Source: Erythrobacter sp. CCH5-A1
Lineage (GTDB): Bacteria; Pseudomonadota; Alphaproteobacteria; Sphingomonadales; Sphingomonadaceae
DNA length: 64,000 bases
Assembly (NCBI RefSeq): GCF_001557115.1
Contig: NZ_LSKQ01000174.1
Coordinates: forward strand, 1-64,000
Reading direction: 5' to 3'
Under the pieces are notes generated by a model. That model ran no database searches and was not told the DNA's origin. It saw only the letters and a program-made list of their open reading frames with translations. A program made the position numbers and the translations under genes. Shown here one piece after another: positions 41,887-51,279 of the stretch; the stretch's first letter is position 1; each line of letters begins with the position of its first letter.

Positions 41887-42990
41887 ATGCGCAAACTCGT
41901 CATTGGAATGGCGATGGCCTCGACCGCGCTGACCACGCCCGCCATGGCCCGCGACGGTCAGTGGTATATTCAGGGTGATGGCGGCGTGATGATCGTCCAG
42001 GACCAATCTCTCGATGTCAACGGCGTCGCTGACAACGCGAAGGCCGATTATGACACCGGCTACGATTTTGGCGGGCTTGTCGGCTATGACTTCGGCGGCT
42101 TCCGCCTCGAAGCTGAAGCCAGCTACCGCGCAGCCGACCTCACGCAAGTCGTTGCTGGCAATCAGGGCCTTGCGCTCAACCCTTCCGCAGGTGCCCCGGG
42201 CGGTTTCACCCGCTTCACCGGTACCCGCGATGCGCTGGGTGAGGTCAACGCTCTCAGCTTCATGCTGAACGGCCTCGTCGATTTCGGCGATGATGACAGC
42301 CTGCAGGGCTTTGTCGGTGGCGGTGTGGGCGTGGCCCGCGTCGATCTGGACGGCCGCGTCAACTCGAACGGTCCGGGCGTCTGGAACGATTCGGACACCG
42401 GCTTTGCCTGGCAGCTGCTCGCCGGCGTTCGCGCGCCGCTCAGCGACTCCTGGGACGTTGGTCTGAAGTATCGCTACTTCCGCGCCGAAGACGTGAACCT
42501 GGTCGACGCCCTCGGCCGCACGCTCGACACCAAGATGACCTCGCACTCGCTGCTCGGTTCGATCACCTACAACTTCGGTGGTGAAGAGCCGGTCGTCGCC
42601 CCGGCCGCGGTGACTCCGCCGCCGCCGCCCAAGGCGCCGTGCAACACGGGTCCGTACATCGTGTTCTTCGACTTCGATAAGTCGGACATCACCTCGGAAG
42701 CCGCCGGCATCCTCAACAGCGCCGTCACCGCCTATGCCAACTGCGGCACGGCGAGCGTGATGCTGGCCGGTCACACCGACCGTTCGGGCAGCACCAAGTA
42801 CAACGAAGGCCTGGCCGATCGTCGCAACAAGGCGGTTACTGCCTACCTGACCGGTCGCGGCATCCCTGCCGCCCGCATCACCGGCCAGTCGTTCGGCGAA
42901 ACCAAGCCGCGCGTCCCGACCGCCGACGGTGTGCGCGAAGCGCAGAACCGCCGCGTGGAAGTGACCTACGGTCCGGGCTCGGGCATGTAA
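41887..42990 (+). CDS. OmpA-family outer membrane protein
   Basis: 367 residues. A Sec signal peptide ends at AMA (about residue 20). Residues about 25-235 form an eight-stranded-type OmpA barrel rich in Gly/Asp turns, ending ITYNFGGEEP. A Pro-rich linker (VTPPPPPKAP) leads to a periplasmic OmpA_C peptidoglycan-binding domain (FFDFDKSDIT, LAGHTDRSGS, LADRRNKAV). The codon choice looks more uniform than neighbours, as expected for a highly expressed gene. A strong terminator follows. Confidence 0.93.
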   Translation: MRKLVIGMAMASTALTTPAMARDGQWYIQGDGGVMIVQDQSLDVNGVADNAKADYDTGYDFGGLVGYDFGGFRLEAEASYRAADLTQVVAGNQGLALNPSAGAPGGFTRFTGTRDALGEVNALSFMLNGLVDFGDDDSLQGFVGGGVGVARVDLDGRVNSNGPGVWNDSDTGFAWQLLAGVRAPLSDSWDVGLKYRYFRAEDVNLVDALGRTLDTKMTSHSLLGSITYNFGGEEPVVAPAAVTPPPPPKAPCNTGPYIVFFDFDKSDITSEAAGILNSAVTAYANCGTASVMLAGHTDRSGSTKYNEGLADRRNKAVTAYLTGRGIPAARITGQSFGETKPRVPTADGVREAQNRRVEVTYGPGSGM

Positions 42991-43016
42991 GTCCAGGTTC
43001 CCATGGAACACGAAGA

Positions 43017-43044
43017 GGGGCCGGAGCTATCCGGCCCCTTTTTT
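43017..43044 (+). terminator. strong rho-independent terminator after the OmpA gene
   Basis: A perfect 9-bp GC-rich stem (43017-43025 with 43030-43038, loop GCTA) is followed by six T's, 27 bases after the stop codon. Confidence 0.95.
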
Positions 43045-43137
43045 GTTGCCCTATGCCAGACTGGTCGCGCTATCCCATCCAGTCGGCCAGCTGATCGAGC
43101 AGCCCGGCGGCACTTTGACACCATCGATAAAAGCACG

Positions 43138-43186
43138 AAGAGCGCGCCGCAGCCGGGCATATGCCCGTGCTGCGGCGCGCTCTTTT
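43138..43186. terminator. large perfect stem-loop, probable bidirectional terminator
   Basis: Sixteen-base perfect inverted arms (43138-43153 and 43169-43184) enclose a loop that is itself the palindrome CGGGCATATGCCCG. TTTT ends the right arm on the plus strand and AA begins the left arm. It lies between the convergent OmpA and MFS genes, after a separate OmpA terminator, so it probably serves the MFS gene or a small RNA. Confidence 0.65.
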
Positions 43187-43258
43187 GCGTTAGTGCGTGA
43201 CCCGGACCTGGAGCGCGACCGGGCTTGAGCCTCTAGAAGGTCGCCGCCTTGGCGTCGC

Positions 43259-44818
43259 TCATGCCCCCGCCGTCGCCGCCGCGGCACGCTCGGCAATCGT
43301 CGCCTCTGCCTTGGGCAGTGAGCGATAGGCGTAGACCAGCAGCGCCAGCGAGACCGGTGCCACCCCGATCAGTGACAGCACCCCGATTCGCAAGCTCCCG
43401 CTCGCCTCGGAAATCGCGCCGACCATATAGGGCCCGAGCCCCAGGCCGACGAGCGTCGTCGCGAGGAAGAACGATGCCGTCGCGGTGCCACGCATGCGCG
43501 GCAGGACAAGGTCCTGCGTTGTCGCCGCTGCCGCGCCCAACGCCGTCGCCGCGAACATCCCCGCCAGGAAATTCATCGCGTAGAACAGCGCTGGCACCTC
43601 GGTGGTGAAGCCGATCCAGATCGGCACCACCGGCGCGAGGATCCCGAACATCACCACCAGGATCCGCCCCGAAGGATTGCGTCCGCGCAGCCAGTCCGAC
43701 ATGCGTCCGCCGAGGATCACCCCCAGAAAGCCCGACAGCGCCCCGCTTCCTCCGAGCACGAAGGCAAGCTCCGCCTTGGGCAGCTTCAGTACCGTTTCGG
43801 CATAGGGCGCCGCCCAGAAGGCGAGCGCATAGGCGCCGAGCGACACGAGCCCGTAGCCCAATGCAGTACAGATGAAGGCGGGCGTTCCCCAGATCAGCCG
43901 GAAGGTCGCCGGATCGTGGCGCCTGAGCGTCGAGGCCCACGAGAACACCGCGTAGTAGCCGAAAGCGATCGCCGACCACTGCGGCACGTTCCCCGTCAGC
44001 TCGATCATCCCCAGCGCGAAAGCGGTCATGGCCGCAGCCATGCCCGCGTTGACCAGCGCCGCCATCGGCCCGCGCCGCAGCGCGTGGAGCAGCGTGAAAG
44101 GCGGCAGCAGCATCGACAGGTCGACGAAGAAATCCGCAAGCGGGTGGCGAACGCCGCTCGCCGCGTCGGGCTGCCGCACCGGTTCGCGCAGCGAGGCGAC
44201 CCAGCCCGCCAACAGCACCCCCGGGGCGCCCACGGCGAGAAACGCCGCTTGCCAGCCGACCAGCCCCCCGATCCCGCCCCCCGGGTAGGCCGCGTCCCAG
44301 ACCTGCGAGATCTTCGCCCCGATCAGCAACGATACCCCGCCGCCCAGATAAAGCCCCGAGGAATAGATCGCGAGCGCGGTCGCCCGCTGGCGCGAAGGGA
44401 AGTAGTCCGAGATCAGCGAATAGGCGGTCGGGCTGGCGGTCGCCTCGCCCACGCCCACCCCCATCCGCGCGAGCGACAGGCTGAGGTAATTCCTCGCAAA
44501 GCCCGAAGCCGCGGTCATCGTCGACCACAGCAACAGGCCGATGGTCAGCAGCCGCACCCGGTTCCAGCGATCCGCGAGCCGGCCGAGTGGCACCCCGAAC
44601 AGCGCGTAGAACACCGCGAAGGCAGCGCCCCCCAGGAAGCCCAGCTGTCCGTCGGTCAGCGCCAGATCGCGCTTGATGTCGACCGCGAGGATCGAGAGGA
44701 TCTGCCGGTCGATGAAGTTGAGGATGTAGACCACAACCAGCACCCCCAGCACATACCAGCTGTAGGCCGACGCGGGCGCCTCGCTGCTGACGGGCGCCGC
44801 CGTGGTGTCCTCGCTCAA
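43259..44818 (-). CDS. MFS transporter, spinster-type
   Basis: A 519-residue major facilitator with twelve predicted helices. YILNFIDRQILSIL in helix 1 and GRLADRWNRVRLLTIG (motif A) between helices 2 and 3 are typical of the spinster/hexuronate-like group common in sphingomonads, where such carriers often serve lipids or aromatic acids. VGVGEATASPTAYSLI is in helix 4-5. Substrate unknown; no catabolic partner is adjacent. Confidence 0.9.
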   Translation of the reverse strand: MSEDTTAAPVSSEAPASAYSWYVLGVLVVVYILNFIDRQILSILAVDIKRDLALTDGQLGFLGGAAFAVFYALFGVPLGRLADRWNRVRLLTIGLLLWSTMTAASGFARNYLSLSLARMGVGVGEATASPTAYSLISDYFPSRQRATALAIYSSGLYLGGGVSLLIGAKISQVWDAAYPGGGIGGLVGWQAAFLAVGAPGVLLAGWVASLREPVRQPDAASGVRHPLADFFVDLSMLLPPFTLLHALRRGPMAALVNAGMAAAMTAFALGMIELTGNVPQWSAIAFGYYAVFSWASTLRRHDPATFRLIWGTPAFICTALGYGLVSLGAYALAFWAAPYAETVLKLPKAELAFVLGGSGALSGFLGVILGGRMSDWLRGRNPSGRILVVMFGILAPVVPIWIGFTTEVPALFYAMNFLAGMFAATALGAAAATTQDLVLPRMRGTATASFFLATTLVGLGLGPYMVGAISEASGSLRIGVLSLIGVAPVSLALLVYAYRSLPKAEATIAERAAAATAGA

Positions 44819-44866
44819 GATCGATCCCCTATCCCGTGTATTCGCTCGAGACCGGCGCGGAGCCGG

Positions 44867-45559
44867 TCAGGCGTTATAGCGGGTGCTATCGACAATCCCC
44901 GCCTCGGCAAAACCCTTTTTCCGCAAACGGCACGAATCGCACAGTCCGCAGGCCAACCCGTCCGGTGTCGGATCGTAGCACGACCAGCTCCATGCCGGGT
45001 CGAGCCCCAGACGCGCGCATTCGCGGGCGATGTCGGCCTTGGTCATGTGCTGGAGCGGCGCGTGGATCGTGAAGGGCGCGCCCTCCACCCCCGCCTTGGT
45101 GCCGAGCCGAGCGGTTTCGGCGAAGCTGGCGATGAATTCGGGGCGGCAATCGGGATAGCCCGAATAGTCGAGCGCGTTGACCCCGATGAACACATCGCGC
45201 GCCCCCGCCGCCTCCGCGCAAGCCGTGGTCAGCGCAAGAAACACCAGATTGCGTGCGGGCACGTAGGTCACGGGGATATCGTCGCCCACCCCGCTCTTGG
45301 GCACCTCGATGCTGTCGGTCAGCGCCGATCCACCGAAAGCGCGCAGATCGAGCGCGATCGGAGTGTGGCGCGCCAGCCCCAGCTTCTCGGCGATCCGCGC
45401 CGCCGATTGCAGCTCGAGCTTGTGACGCTGGCCGTAGTCGACGCTCAGCGCATGGACCGCAAAGCCCGCTTCCTGCGCCAGCGCGGCGGTTACCATCGAA
45501 TCGAGCCCGCCCGAGAGCAGCACCACGGCGAGCGGCTGGGTTTGTGCCGGATCAGTCAT
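44867..45559 (-). CDS. queC: 7-cyano-7-deazaguanine synthase
   Basis: A 230-residue PP-loop ATPase that converts carboxy-deazaguanine to preQ0 in queuosine synthesis. The ATP loop SGGLDS is at 16-21, and the zinc site is C194, C204, C207 and C210 (ACGLCDSCRLR). A 7-bp GC hairpin overlaps its stop codon. No other que gene is adjacent. Confidence 0.96.
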   Translation of the reverse strand: MTDPAQTQPLAVVLLSGGLDSMVTAALAQEAGFAVHALSVDYGQRHKLELQSAARIAEKLGLARHTPIALDLRAFGGSALTDSIEVPKSGVGDDIPVTYVPARNLVFLALTTACAEAAGARDVFIGVNALDYSGYPDCRPEFIASFAETARLGTKAGVEGAPFTIHAPLQHMTKADIARECARLGLDPAWSWSCYDPTPDGLACGLCDSCRLRKKGFAEAGIVDSTRYNA

Positions 45560-45605
45560 CGCTGCGGCCCTATCACGCGGGCGCGCAAAGGCAATCCGGC
45601 GGCCG

Positions 45606-46025
45606 TCAGCACGATCCCGTGCGGCGCGCCTCGCCCGTCAGTTCGAACGGCATTCCGCCCTGGATGCCCTGGCTTTCGAGCTGCACCAGCGCGGGCGTCT
45701 CGCGCCGGATGCTGGTGCGGCCATAGCCGTTGCCGGGGCAGGTGTACTGCACCGTCACCCGCGCCGCGCCATCCTCGACCACGAACTGGCTGCACCCGCT
45801 CTCGCGGTGCATAAGCTGGATGAGCTCGGTGCCGGACTTCAGGCAGATCTTGCGATCGGGCGCGCCGCCGCGCTGCCGGATGGTCCATTCGCCCCTGGCA
45901 AGCGTGCCGAGCATGGCGAGCCCGTTGCCCTGCGCCAGCACCGGAACGGCCATGCCGATAAGCGCCCCGGCGCCCATCAGCGCAAGGCCCGCCATCCGCA
46001 TGCTGCTGTCAGTCCGGTTAGTCAT
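45606..46025 (-). CDS. secreted DUF3617-like protein
   Basis: A 139-residue exported protein. The signal region (RMAGLALMGAGALIGMAVPVLAQ) precedes a domain with GEWTIRQRGG, KICLKSG, MHRESGCSQFVV and QYTCPGNGYGRT, and an SC C-terminus. The cysteine-rich DUF3617 pattern is shared with the protein at 29008. The ATG at 46025 follows GGGGG. Function unknown. It is downstream of hslO on the same strand but 86 bases away. Confidence 0.8.
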   Translation of the reverse strand: MTNRTDSSMRMAGLALMGAGALIGMAVPVLAQGNGLAMLGTLARGEWTIRQRGGAPDRKICLKSGTELIQLMHRESGCSQFVVEDGAARVTVQYTCPGNGYGRTSIRRETPALVQLESQGIQGGMPFELTGEARRTGSC

Positions 46026-46111
46026 ACACCCCCTAATGCCAGCTTTGCGCGTCCGCGCCTTGCAAATAATGGACGCATTTCTGCGCCTATCGCGAGATTT
46101 TCGACCAAACG

Positions 46112-47023
46112 TCAGATCGCTAGCGCGAACGTCTTGGAACAGAATGCACAGTCTACGGCGATGACTCCGTCGGGACCGCGCATCTCCTCCTGCTCTTCGA
46201 GCGGGAAACGGGCGATGATCGTCTCGTAATGCTCTGAGGAGCAGCGGCACCCGCGCGACAGCACGTCGCCTGGCTGGACGCGCACTTCGGGTTCCTCGTG
46301 AAACAGCCGCCATGCGATGCCCTCCAGAGACAGATCTGCATCGAGCAGTTCCTCGTGGCTGATCGTCCCTGCCAGCACAGCGACATGCTCCCAATCGGGA
46401 TGGTCGAGCCGCACGTGGAGCCGCTCGCGCCCTTCCTCGCCATCGGGCAGGTGCTGCACCAGCAGCCCCGCCGCCATGCGACCGCCGGTACCGGCACGGC
46501 TGGCGACGCGGATCAGGGTCGGGATCTGTTCGGACTGACTGAAATAGCTCTCGCACGCCTCGGCAAGGCTGTCGCCTTCGAGCGGGACGATCCCCTGATA
46601 GCGCTGGCGTCCTTCGGTCTCGAAGGTGATCGCGAGATAGCCCTCGCCGAACAGCGCCGCGAGGCTCGGGTTCGCGCCCAGCGTCGCCAGCCGCTCGCCG
46701 TCGAAATCGGCGTAGCCACGCACCGCGCCCGCGCGATAGTCGCACACCAGCAGCTTGACGATCCCGCCCTGGGTCTGCGCCTGGAGGGTCATCTGCGCGT
46801 TCTCGCCCTTGAGCAGCCCGCCCATCAACGCGCCCAGCACCAGCGCCTCGCCCAGAAGGTGCGTGATCGGGGCGGGGTAATCGTGGGCGGAGAGCACCTC
46901 CTCGAGCACGCCTTCCAAACGCACCACCCGCCCGCGTGCATTGCGCGAGGGCAGGGTGAAGCCCATCAGGGTGTCGGAGAAGGTCTCGGGGGTCGTTTCG
47001 GTTGGGGCGGTCGTTTCGGTCAT
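46112..47023 (-). CDS. hslO: Hsp33 redox-regulated chaperone
   Basis: A 303-residue holdase chaperone activated by oxidation. The zinc-binding redox switch is C259/C261 (GCRCS) and C292/C295 (DCAFC). LLGEALVLGALMGGLLKG and the QAQTQGGIVKLLVCDY region are family blocks. It sits 43 bases downstream of argF and may be part of the argD-argF transcript. Confidence 0.94.
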   Translation of the reverse strand: MTETTAPTETTPETFSDTLMGFTLPSRNARGRVVRLEGVLEEVLSAHDYPAPITHLLGEALVLGALMGGLLKGENAQMTLQAQTQGGIVKLLVCDYRAGAVRGYADFDGERLATLGANPSLAALFGEGYLAITFETEGRQRYQGIVPLEGDSLAEACESYFSQSEQIPTLIRVASRAGTGGRMAAGLLVQHLPDGEEGRERLHVRLDHPDWEHVAVLAGTISHEELLDADLSLEGIAWRLFHEEPEVRVQPGDVLSRGCRCSSEHYETIIARFPLEEQEEMRGPDGVIAVDCAFCSKTFALAI

Positions 47024-47066
47024 GCGCCGCCATATGGGGACGCAGGGCGAGCGGCGAAACCCCCCG

Positions 47067-48017
47067 TCAGTCCCCGAGCATCCCGAAGGCCCACAAGAGC
47101 ACCGATTTCTGCGCGTGGATGCGGTTTTCGGCCTCGTCGAACACCACCGATTGCGGGCCCTCGAACACCTCCTCGCTCACTTCCTCGCCGACATGGGCGG
47201 GGAGGCAGTGGAGGAAGACCGCATCGGGCTTGGCGAGCGCCATCAGCGCGGCGTTGACCTGAAAAGGCGCCATCGCGGCGAGCTTTTCCGCGGCATGGGC
47301 CTGGCCCATCGAGATCCAGGTGTCGGTGACGATCACGTCGGCGCCGCGCGCGGCGGCCGCTGCATCCTGCGTCAGCGTGACCGTCGCCCCGCCCGCGCGG
47401 CCGAGTTCCACAAAGGCCGGATCAGGCTCGTAGCCCGCAGGCGTCGCCACGCGGACGTTGAACTTCATCAGCCCCGCCGCCTCGAGGATCGAGTGCAGCA
47501 CGTTGTTGCCATCCCCGAACCACGCGACCTCAAGGCCCGGAAGCGCCTTGCCGTGCTCGATCACCGTCAGCAGATCGGCGAGGATCTGGCAGGGGTGCGA
47601 CATGTCGGTGAGGCCGTTGATCACCGGCACCGTCGCGTGGGCGGCCATCTCCTCGATCTTGGCGTGATCGTCGGTGCGCAGCATGATGCCGTCCACCATG
47701 CGGCTGAGCACCCGCGCGGTATCGGCAATGGTTTCCCCCCGCCCCAATTGGCTCGAGGCCGAATCGAGCAGCAGCACCGTGCCCCCCAGCTGGCGCATCG
47801 CGATGTCGAAGCTGACACGGGTGCGGGTCGAGTTCTTCTCGAACACCAGCGCCAGCACCCTTCCGCTGAGCGGTGCATCGGCATCGGGCGCGCCCTTGGG
47901 GAGCCCTGCGCGCGCCGCCTTGCGATCCAGCGCATCGTTGATCATCGCCGCGATATCGTCACCCCCGGCATCGCCGAGGTTGAGGAAGTGGCGCAGCGCC
48001 CCCGTGCCGCCGGTCAT
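47067..48017 (-). CDS. argF: ornithine carbamoyltransferase
   Basis: A 316-residue transferase making citrulline from ornithine and carbamoyl phosphate. STRTR (63-67) binds carbamoyl phosphate, and HCLPA (270-274) carries the active-site cysteine C271. It overlaps argD by four bases. Confidence 0.96.
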   Translation of the reverse strand: MTGGTGALRHFLNLGDAGGDDIAAMINDALDRKAARAGLPKGAPDADAPLSGRVLALVFEKNSTRTRVSFDIAMRQLGGTVLLLDSASSQLGRGETIADTARVLSRMVDGIMLRTDDHAKIEEMAAHATVPVINGLTDMSHPCQILADLLTVIEHGKALPGLEVAWFGDGNNVLHSILEAAGLMKFNVRVATPAGYEPDPAFVELGRAGGATVTLTQDAAAAARGADVIVTDTWISMGQAHAAEKLAAMAPFQVNAALMALAKPDAVFLHCLPAHVGEEVSEEVFEGPQSVVFDEAENRIHAQKSVLLWAFGMLGD

Positions 48018-49210
48018 GCCGCTTCAGGCACCTTGAAGCTCGCCGCACCCGCCGAGAGCTTGTCGAAGAACTCGTCGATCTCCGCGTCACCGATCACCAA
48101 CGGCGGGATGATGCGGATCGTGTTGTCGCCCGCGGCCACGGTCAGCAGTTGGTGATGATCGCGCAGGTGGACGTAGAACGGGCGGCTCTCCATCTTCATC
48201 TTGAGGCCGAGCATCAGGCCCTTGCCGCGCACCAGTTCGAACAGCTCGGGATAGTTGCCGATGAACTGTTCAAGCCGCGCGCGCAGGCGCTCGCCCTTCT
48301 CGGCCACGGAGGCGAGGAATTCGTCGTTCGCCACGGCTTCCATCACCGCCGTCCCGGCCGCCATGGCGAGCGGGTTGCCGCCGTAGGTCGATCCGTGGGT
48401 GCCGAAGGTCATCCCGCGCGCCGCCTTCTCGGTGGCGATGCAGGCACCCAGCGGGAAGCCGCCGCCGATGCCCTTGGCGGTGGCGAGGATGTCGGGCTCG
48501 ATCCCGTAATGCTCGTAGGCATAGAGCTTGCCCGTGCGCGCGACGCCGCACTGCACTTCATCGAGCACCAGCATCAGATCATGCTCGTCGGCGAGCTTGC
48601 GCAGGCCCTGCATGAACTCCATCGAAGCGGGCCGGATCCCGCCCTCGCCCTGGATCGGCTCGACGAGGAAGCCCGCGGTGTTCGGCCCGATCAGCGCCTT
48701 GGCCGCTTCCAGATCATCGAACGGCGCATATTTGAACCCGGCGAGAAGCGGCGAGAAGCCGTGGTGCATCTTCTCCTGGTTCGAGGCCGAGATGGTCGCC
48801 ATCGTGCGGCCGTGGAAGGCGTTGTGGAAGGTGATCAGCTCGAAGCGGCCCTTGTCGCCCCCCTCTCCGTTCTGGTGATAGGCGCGCGCGGTCTTGATCG
48901 CGGCCTCGACCGCCTCGGCGCCCGAATTGGTGAAGAACACCGTGTCGCCGAAGGTCTTGTCGACCAGCCACTGGGCGAGCTTCTCTCCCTGCGGGCTGCC
49001 ATACAGGTTCGAGACGTGCATCAGCGTCGCCGCCTGCTGCTGGATCGCGCCGATCAGCCCCTCGTGCGAATGGCCGAGCAGGTTGACCGCGATACCGCTC
49101 GCGAAATCGAGGTAGCGGGTGCCGTCCTCGCCGATCAGATGGCAGTGCTCGCCGCGCACCGGCCGGACACCGCAGCGCGGATAGACGGGCATGAGCGGGG
49201 TGATGGACAT
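48014..49210 (-). CDS. argD: acetylornithine aminotransferase
   Basis: A 398-residue class-III PLP aminotransferase. K246 ([12 protein letters not shown]) is the PLP lysine, [15 protein letters not shown] (about 95-109) binds phosphate, and [12 protein letters not shown] lies just before. Adjacent argF supports the arginine-pathway assignment over other omega-transaminases. First gene of the arg operon. Confidence 0.94.
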   Translation of the reverse strand: MSITPLMPVYPRCGVRPVRGEHCHLIGEDGTRYLDFASGIAVNLLGHSHEGLIGAIQQQAATLMHVSNLYGSPQGEKLAQWLVDKTFGDTVFFTNSGAEAVEAAIKTARAYHQNGEGGDKGRFELITFHNAFHGRTMATISASNQEKMHHGFSPLLAGFKYAPFDDLEAAKALIGPNTAGFLVEPIQGEGGIRPASMEFMQGLRKLADEHDLMLVLDEVQCGVARTGKLYAYEHYGIEPDILATAKGIGGGFPLGACIATEKAARGMTFGTHGSTYGGNPLAMAAGTAVMEAVANDEFLASVAEKGERLRARLEQFIGNYPELFELVRGKGLMLGLKMKMESRPFYVHLRDHHQLLTVAAGDNTIRIIPPLVIGDAEIDEFFDKLSAGAASFKVPEAA

Positions 49211-49254
49211 AAGCAGCTTCCTGAATGTTCGTTGGATGGGGAGTTGAAACGCAA

Positions 49255-49281
49255 ATGGCGGCCCTGAACCAGAGCCGCCAT
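49255..49281 (-). terminator. possible terminator of the cold-shock gene
   Basis: Eight-base arms (49255-49262 and 49274-49281) form a perfect GC-rich hairpin in the argD/cold-shock gap, downstream of the cold-shock gene on the minus strand. The following minus-strand sequence has only short T-runs, so termination is uncertain. Confidence 0.4.
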
Positions 49282-49345
49282 CCGCTTTACCGTTTAATCT
49301 TCCGCTTCCCCCTGGTCAAACCGCGGGGAGCGGAGTGCGGCCGGG

Positions 49346-50131
49346 TCAGCCTTCGATCGGTGCCAGATTGACGGCGGAATACTTTCCGCGTCGATCGACT
49401 TCGAGATCGAATTCGAACCGCTCGCCCTCGTTGATGGCCGACAGGCCCGAACGCTCGACCGCGCTGATGTGCACGAAGGCATCCGGCTGGCCGTCATCGC
49501 GCACGAGGAAGCCGAAGCCCTTCATCGCGTTGAAGAACTTGACCGTGCCCTTGGCGCGCTCACCAGTCAGCTCGCGCTGCGGGGCGGCGGGCTTGGCCGC
49601 CACGGCGATCACGTCACCCACGACCTGGAGATCCTGCGCCGACACCTTGCCGCCGCGATCCACGAGGTTGTACTGGAGCTCCTGCCCCTCGGCGAGGCCT
49701 TCGAGGCCGGCACGCTCGACCGCGGAGATGTGCACGAACACATCCTCCCCGCCGCCTTCCTGCTGGATGAAGCCGAAACCCTTCTGGGCGTTGAAGAACT
49801 TCACCGTGCCCTTGCCGGTGCCGACGATCTGGGCGGGCATGCGGCTGAAACCGCCGCCACCGCCACCGCCGCCGCCGGGGCCACGCGGGCCGCCGCCGAA
49901 GCCGCCGCCACCGCCGCCGCGCGGGCCACCGCCGCCGCCGCCGAAGCGATCACCGCCGCCGCCGCCAAACCGGTCGCCGCCACCGCCGAAGCGGTCACCG
50001 CCCCCGAACCGGTCGCCGCCGAAGTCGCGGGGCGGGAAACCGTCATTCCCGCCGCCAAACGGATCGAAGCCATCTTCGCCGAAACCGTCGCGCTTGTCGC
50101 GGCCGCGCCGGCGTCCCCTATCGTAACCCAT
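49346..50131 (-). CDS. glycine-rich protein with two cold-shock domains
   Basis: 261 residues. An N-terminal disordered Arg/Gly-rich region (1-98) contains DRF followed by runs of 3, 4, 5 and 6 glycines. Two cold-shock domains follow (about 107-172 and 193-259), each with RNP1 (KGFGFI / KGFGFL) and RNP2 (VFVHIS / AFVHIS). Double-CSD proteins are common in Alphaproteobacteria and bind RNA or single-stranded DNA, but an RGG-like tail is unusual. The glycine run is repetitive at DNA level and prone to slippage. Confidence 0.92.
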   Translation of the reverse strand: MGYDRGRRRGRDKRDGFGEDGFDPFGGGNDGFPPRDFGGDRFGGGDRFGGGGDRFGGGGGDRFGGGGGGPRGGGGGGFGGGPRGPGGGGGGGGGFSRMPAQIVGTGKGTVKFFNAQKGFGFIQQEGGGEDVFVHISAVERAGLEGLAEGQELQYNLVDRGGKVSAQDLQVVGDVIAVAAKPAAPQRELTGERAKGTVKFFNAMKGFGFLVRDDGQPDAFVHISAVERSGLSAINEGERFEFDLEVDRRGKYSAVNLAPIEG

Positions 50132-50414
50132 AGATCAGTACGTACCTTGCCACACTGCCCGTCCTCCAATGCGCCGATGTCGTGAGCAGTGAGCCGCACC
50201 GGACACAGACGCGCCGAGCATGTTGTCCGGCAGCGCACGTGACTTTAGGTATAGCGCACAAAAGCCTGCTTTGCGAACGAAATAACCGGGGCCCCGCTGG
50301 CCTGCCCGCGCGTGCCCGTCAGGGGAACCGGGCGGGTCTTGTGCGGGCTGCGCCCAGCGGGCATGAATGGCGCGATCAATGACCCATCGCCCCCCGGCAA
50401 AGCAGGACGACAGC
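50132..50414. other. divergent intergenic region upstream of the cold-shock gene
   Basis: These 283 bases separate two divergent genes. The part nearest the cold-shock start would form a long 5' leader (a TATACC-like -10 on the minus strand lies near 50245), as often seen for cold-shock genes. No defined riboswitch or small gene was recognised. Confidence 0.35.
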
Positions 50415-50846
50415 ATGAGCGATTTTCGCCGCCTCAACGAAAATGTGTTGGTGAGCCCGCAGCTTGCGCTGGAGGATATCGCCGCTGCCGCCGCGCTCGG
50501 CGTCACCACCATCGTCAACAATCGTCCCGACGGCGAGGAACCCTCGGCCCCGCAAGGTGACGCCATCGAGTCGGCCGCAGCCGCGGCGGGGCTGAACTAT
50601 GTCGCCATTCCGGTCGGCCATTCGGGCTTTTCCGAGCCGCAGGTCGATGCGATGATCGCCGCGCTGGATCAGGCCGAGGGGCCGATTCTCGCCTATTGCC
50701 GCTCGGGCACGCGCTCGACCCTGCTGTGGGCGCTGGCGAGCGCCAAGCAGGGCGCGGATCCCGAAACCATCGCCCGCGCGGCGGCGCAGGCGGGCTACGA
50801 TGTCGCCCCGATTCGCGCGATGATCGACATGCTCGCTGCGCGCTGA
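50415..50846 (+). CDS. DUF442/TIGR01244 family protein-tyrosine-phosphatase-like sulfur transferase
   Basis: A 143-residue single-domain protein with phosphatase-type loop C95-x4-R100 (YCRSGTRS). VVNNRPDGEEP-like sequence (IVNNRPDGEEP, about 33-43) is the family hallmark. Related domains are fused to sulfur dioxygenases (Blh) in sulfide detoxification; here it is alone. Start ATG at 50415, matching the conserved MSDFRRLNE. Confidence 0.88.
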   Translation: MSDFRRLNENVLVSPQLALEDIAAAAALGVTTIVNNRPDGEEPSAPQGDAIESAAAAAGLNYVAIPVGHSGFSEPQVDAMIAALDQAEGPILAYCRSGTRSTLLWALASAKQGADPETIARAAAQAGYDVAPIRAMIDMLAAR

Positions 50847-50859
50847 GGCGCTTCCACCC

Positions 50860-51279
50860 GTGGCCCTGCTGACCCAGACTGCCGGCTCGCTAGTCGCGAT
50901 TCTCGCGCTGGCGGGGCTTGCGTGGTGGCTGAAATTGGGCGGCGCGCCCCGGCTCGACAGCGCGGAGGCGGTCGCGCGTGCGGCAGGCGAGGTGGAGGAC
51001 GGGTTCGCGCCGGTTGCGACATCCTGCGACGCCGAGGGCGCGAGCGCACTCGCCCGCGATGCGGGCGGGCGGATCATGGTGATCAGGCGCCACGGCAACC
51101 GGTTTGCCGGGCGCGTGCTGGGGCCAGGGGCCTCGGCGCAAGCGGAGGACCATCCGGGCGAGTTCAATCTGGTCGTCGATCCGGGCGAGCCGGGCTTCGG
51201 CAAGGTGTTCCTCAGCCTTCCGGACGCGCAGGCTTGGGCCGAGGCGATCAATCGGCTAGACGGGCGCAAGGATGCCTGA
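50860..51279 (+). CDS. membrane-anchored hypothetical protein
   Basis: A 139-residue protein with an N-terminal membrane anchor (VAILALAGLAWWLKLGG) and a cytoplasmic or periplasmic domain with strands and LARDAGGRIMVIRRHGNRFAG. GTG start 14 bases after the DUF442 gene; the stop overlaps the next gene by eight bases. Not recognised as a named family; likely co-transcribed with the hydroxylase. Confidence 0.72.
   Translation: MALLTQTAGSLVAILALAGLAWWLKLGGAPRLDSAEAVARAAGEVEDGFAPVATSCDAEGASALARDAGGRIMVIRRHGNRFAGRVLGPGASAQAEDHPGEFNLVVDPGEPGFGKVFLSLPDAQAWAEAINRLDGRKDA

Noticed and set aside
44850..44868. GACCGGC hairpin at the end of queC as a terminator
   Set aside because: It overlaps the stop codon and has no T-run on the minus strand.
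43916..45814. 632-residue plus-strand frame opposite MFS and queC genes
   Set aside because: Spans three unrelated minus-strand genes and has compositional shadow features (Arg, Pro, His) without motifs.
49335..50126. Proline-rich plus-strand protein
   Set aside because: It is the reverse complement of the glycine-rich cold-shock protein, so the proline runs are an artefact.
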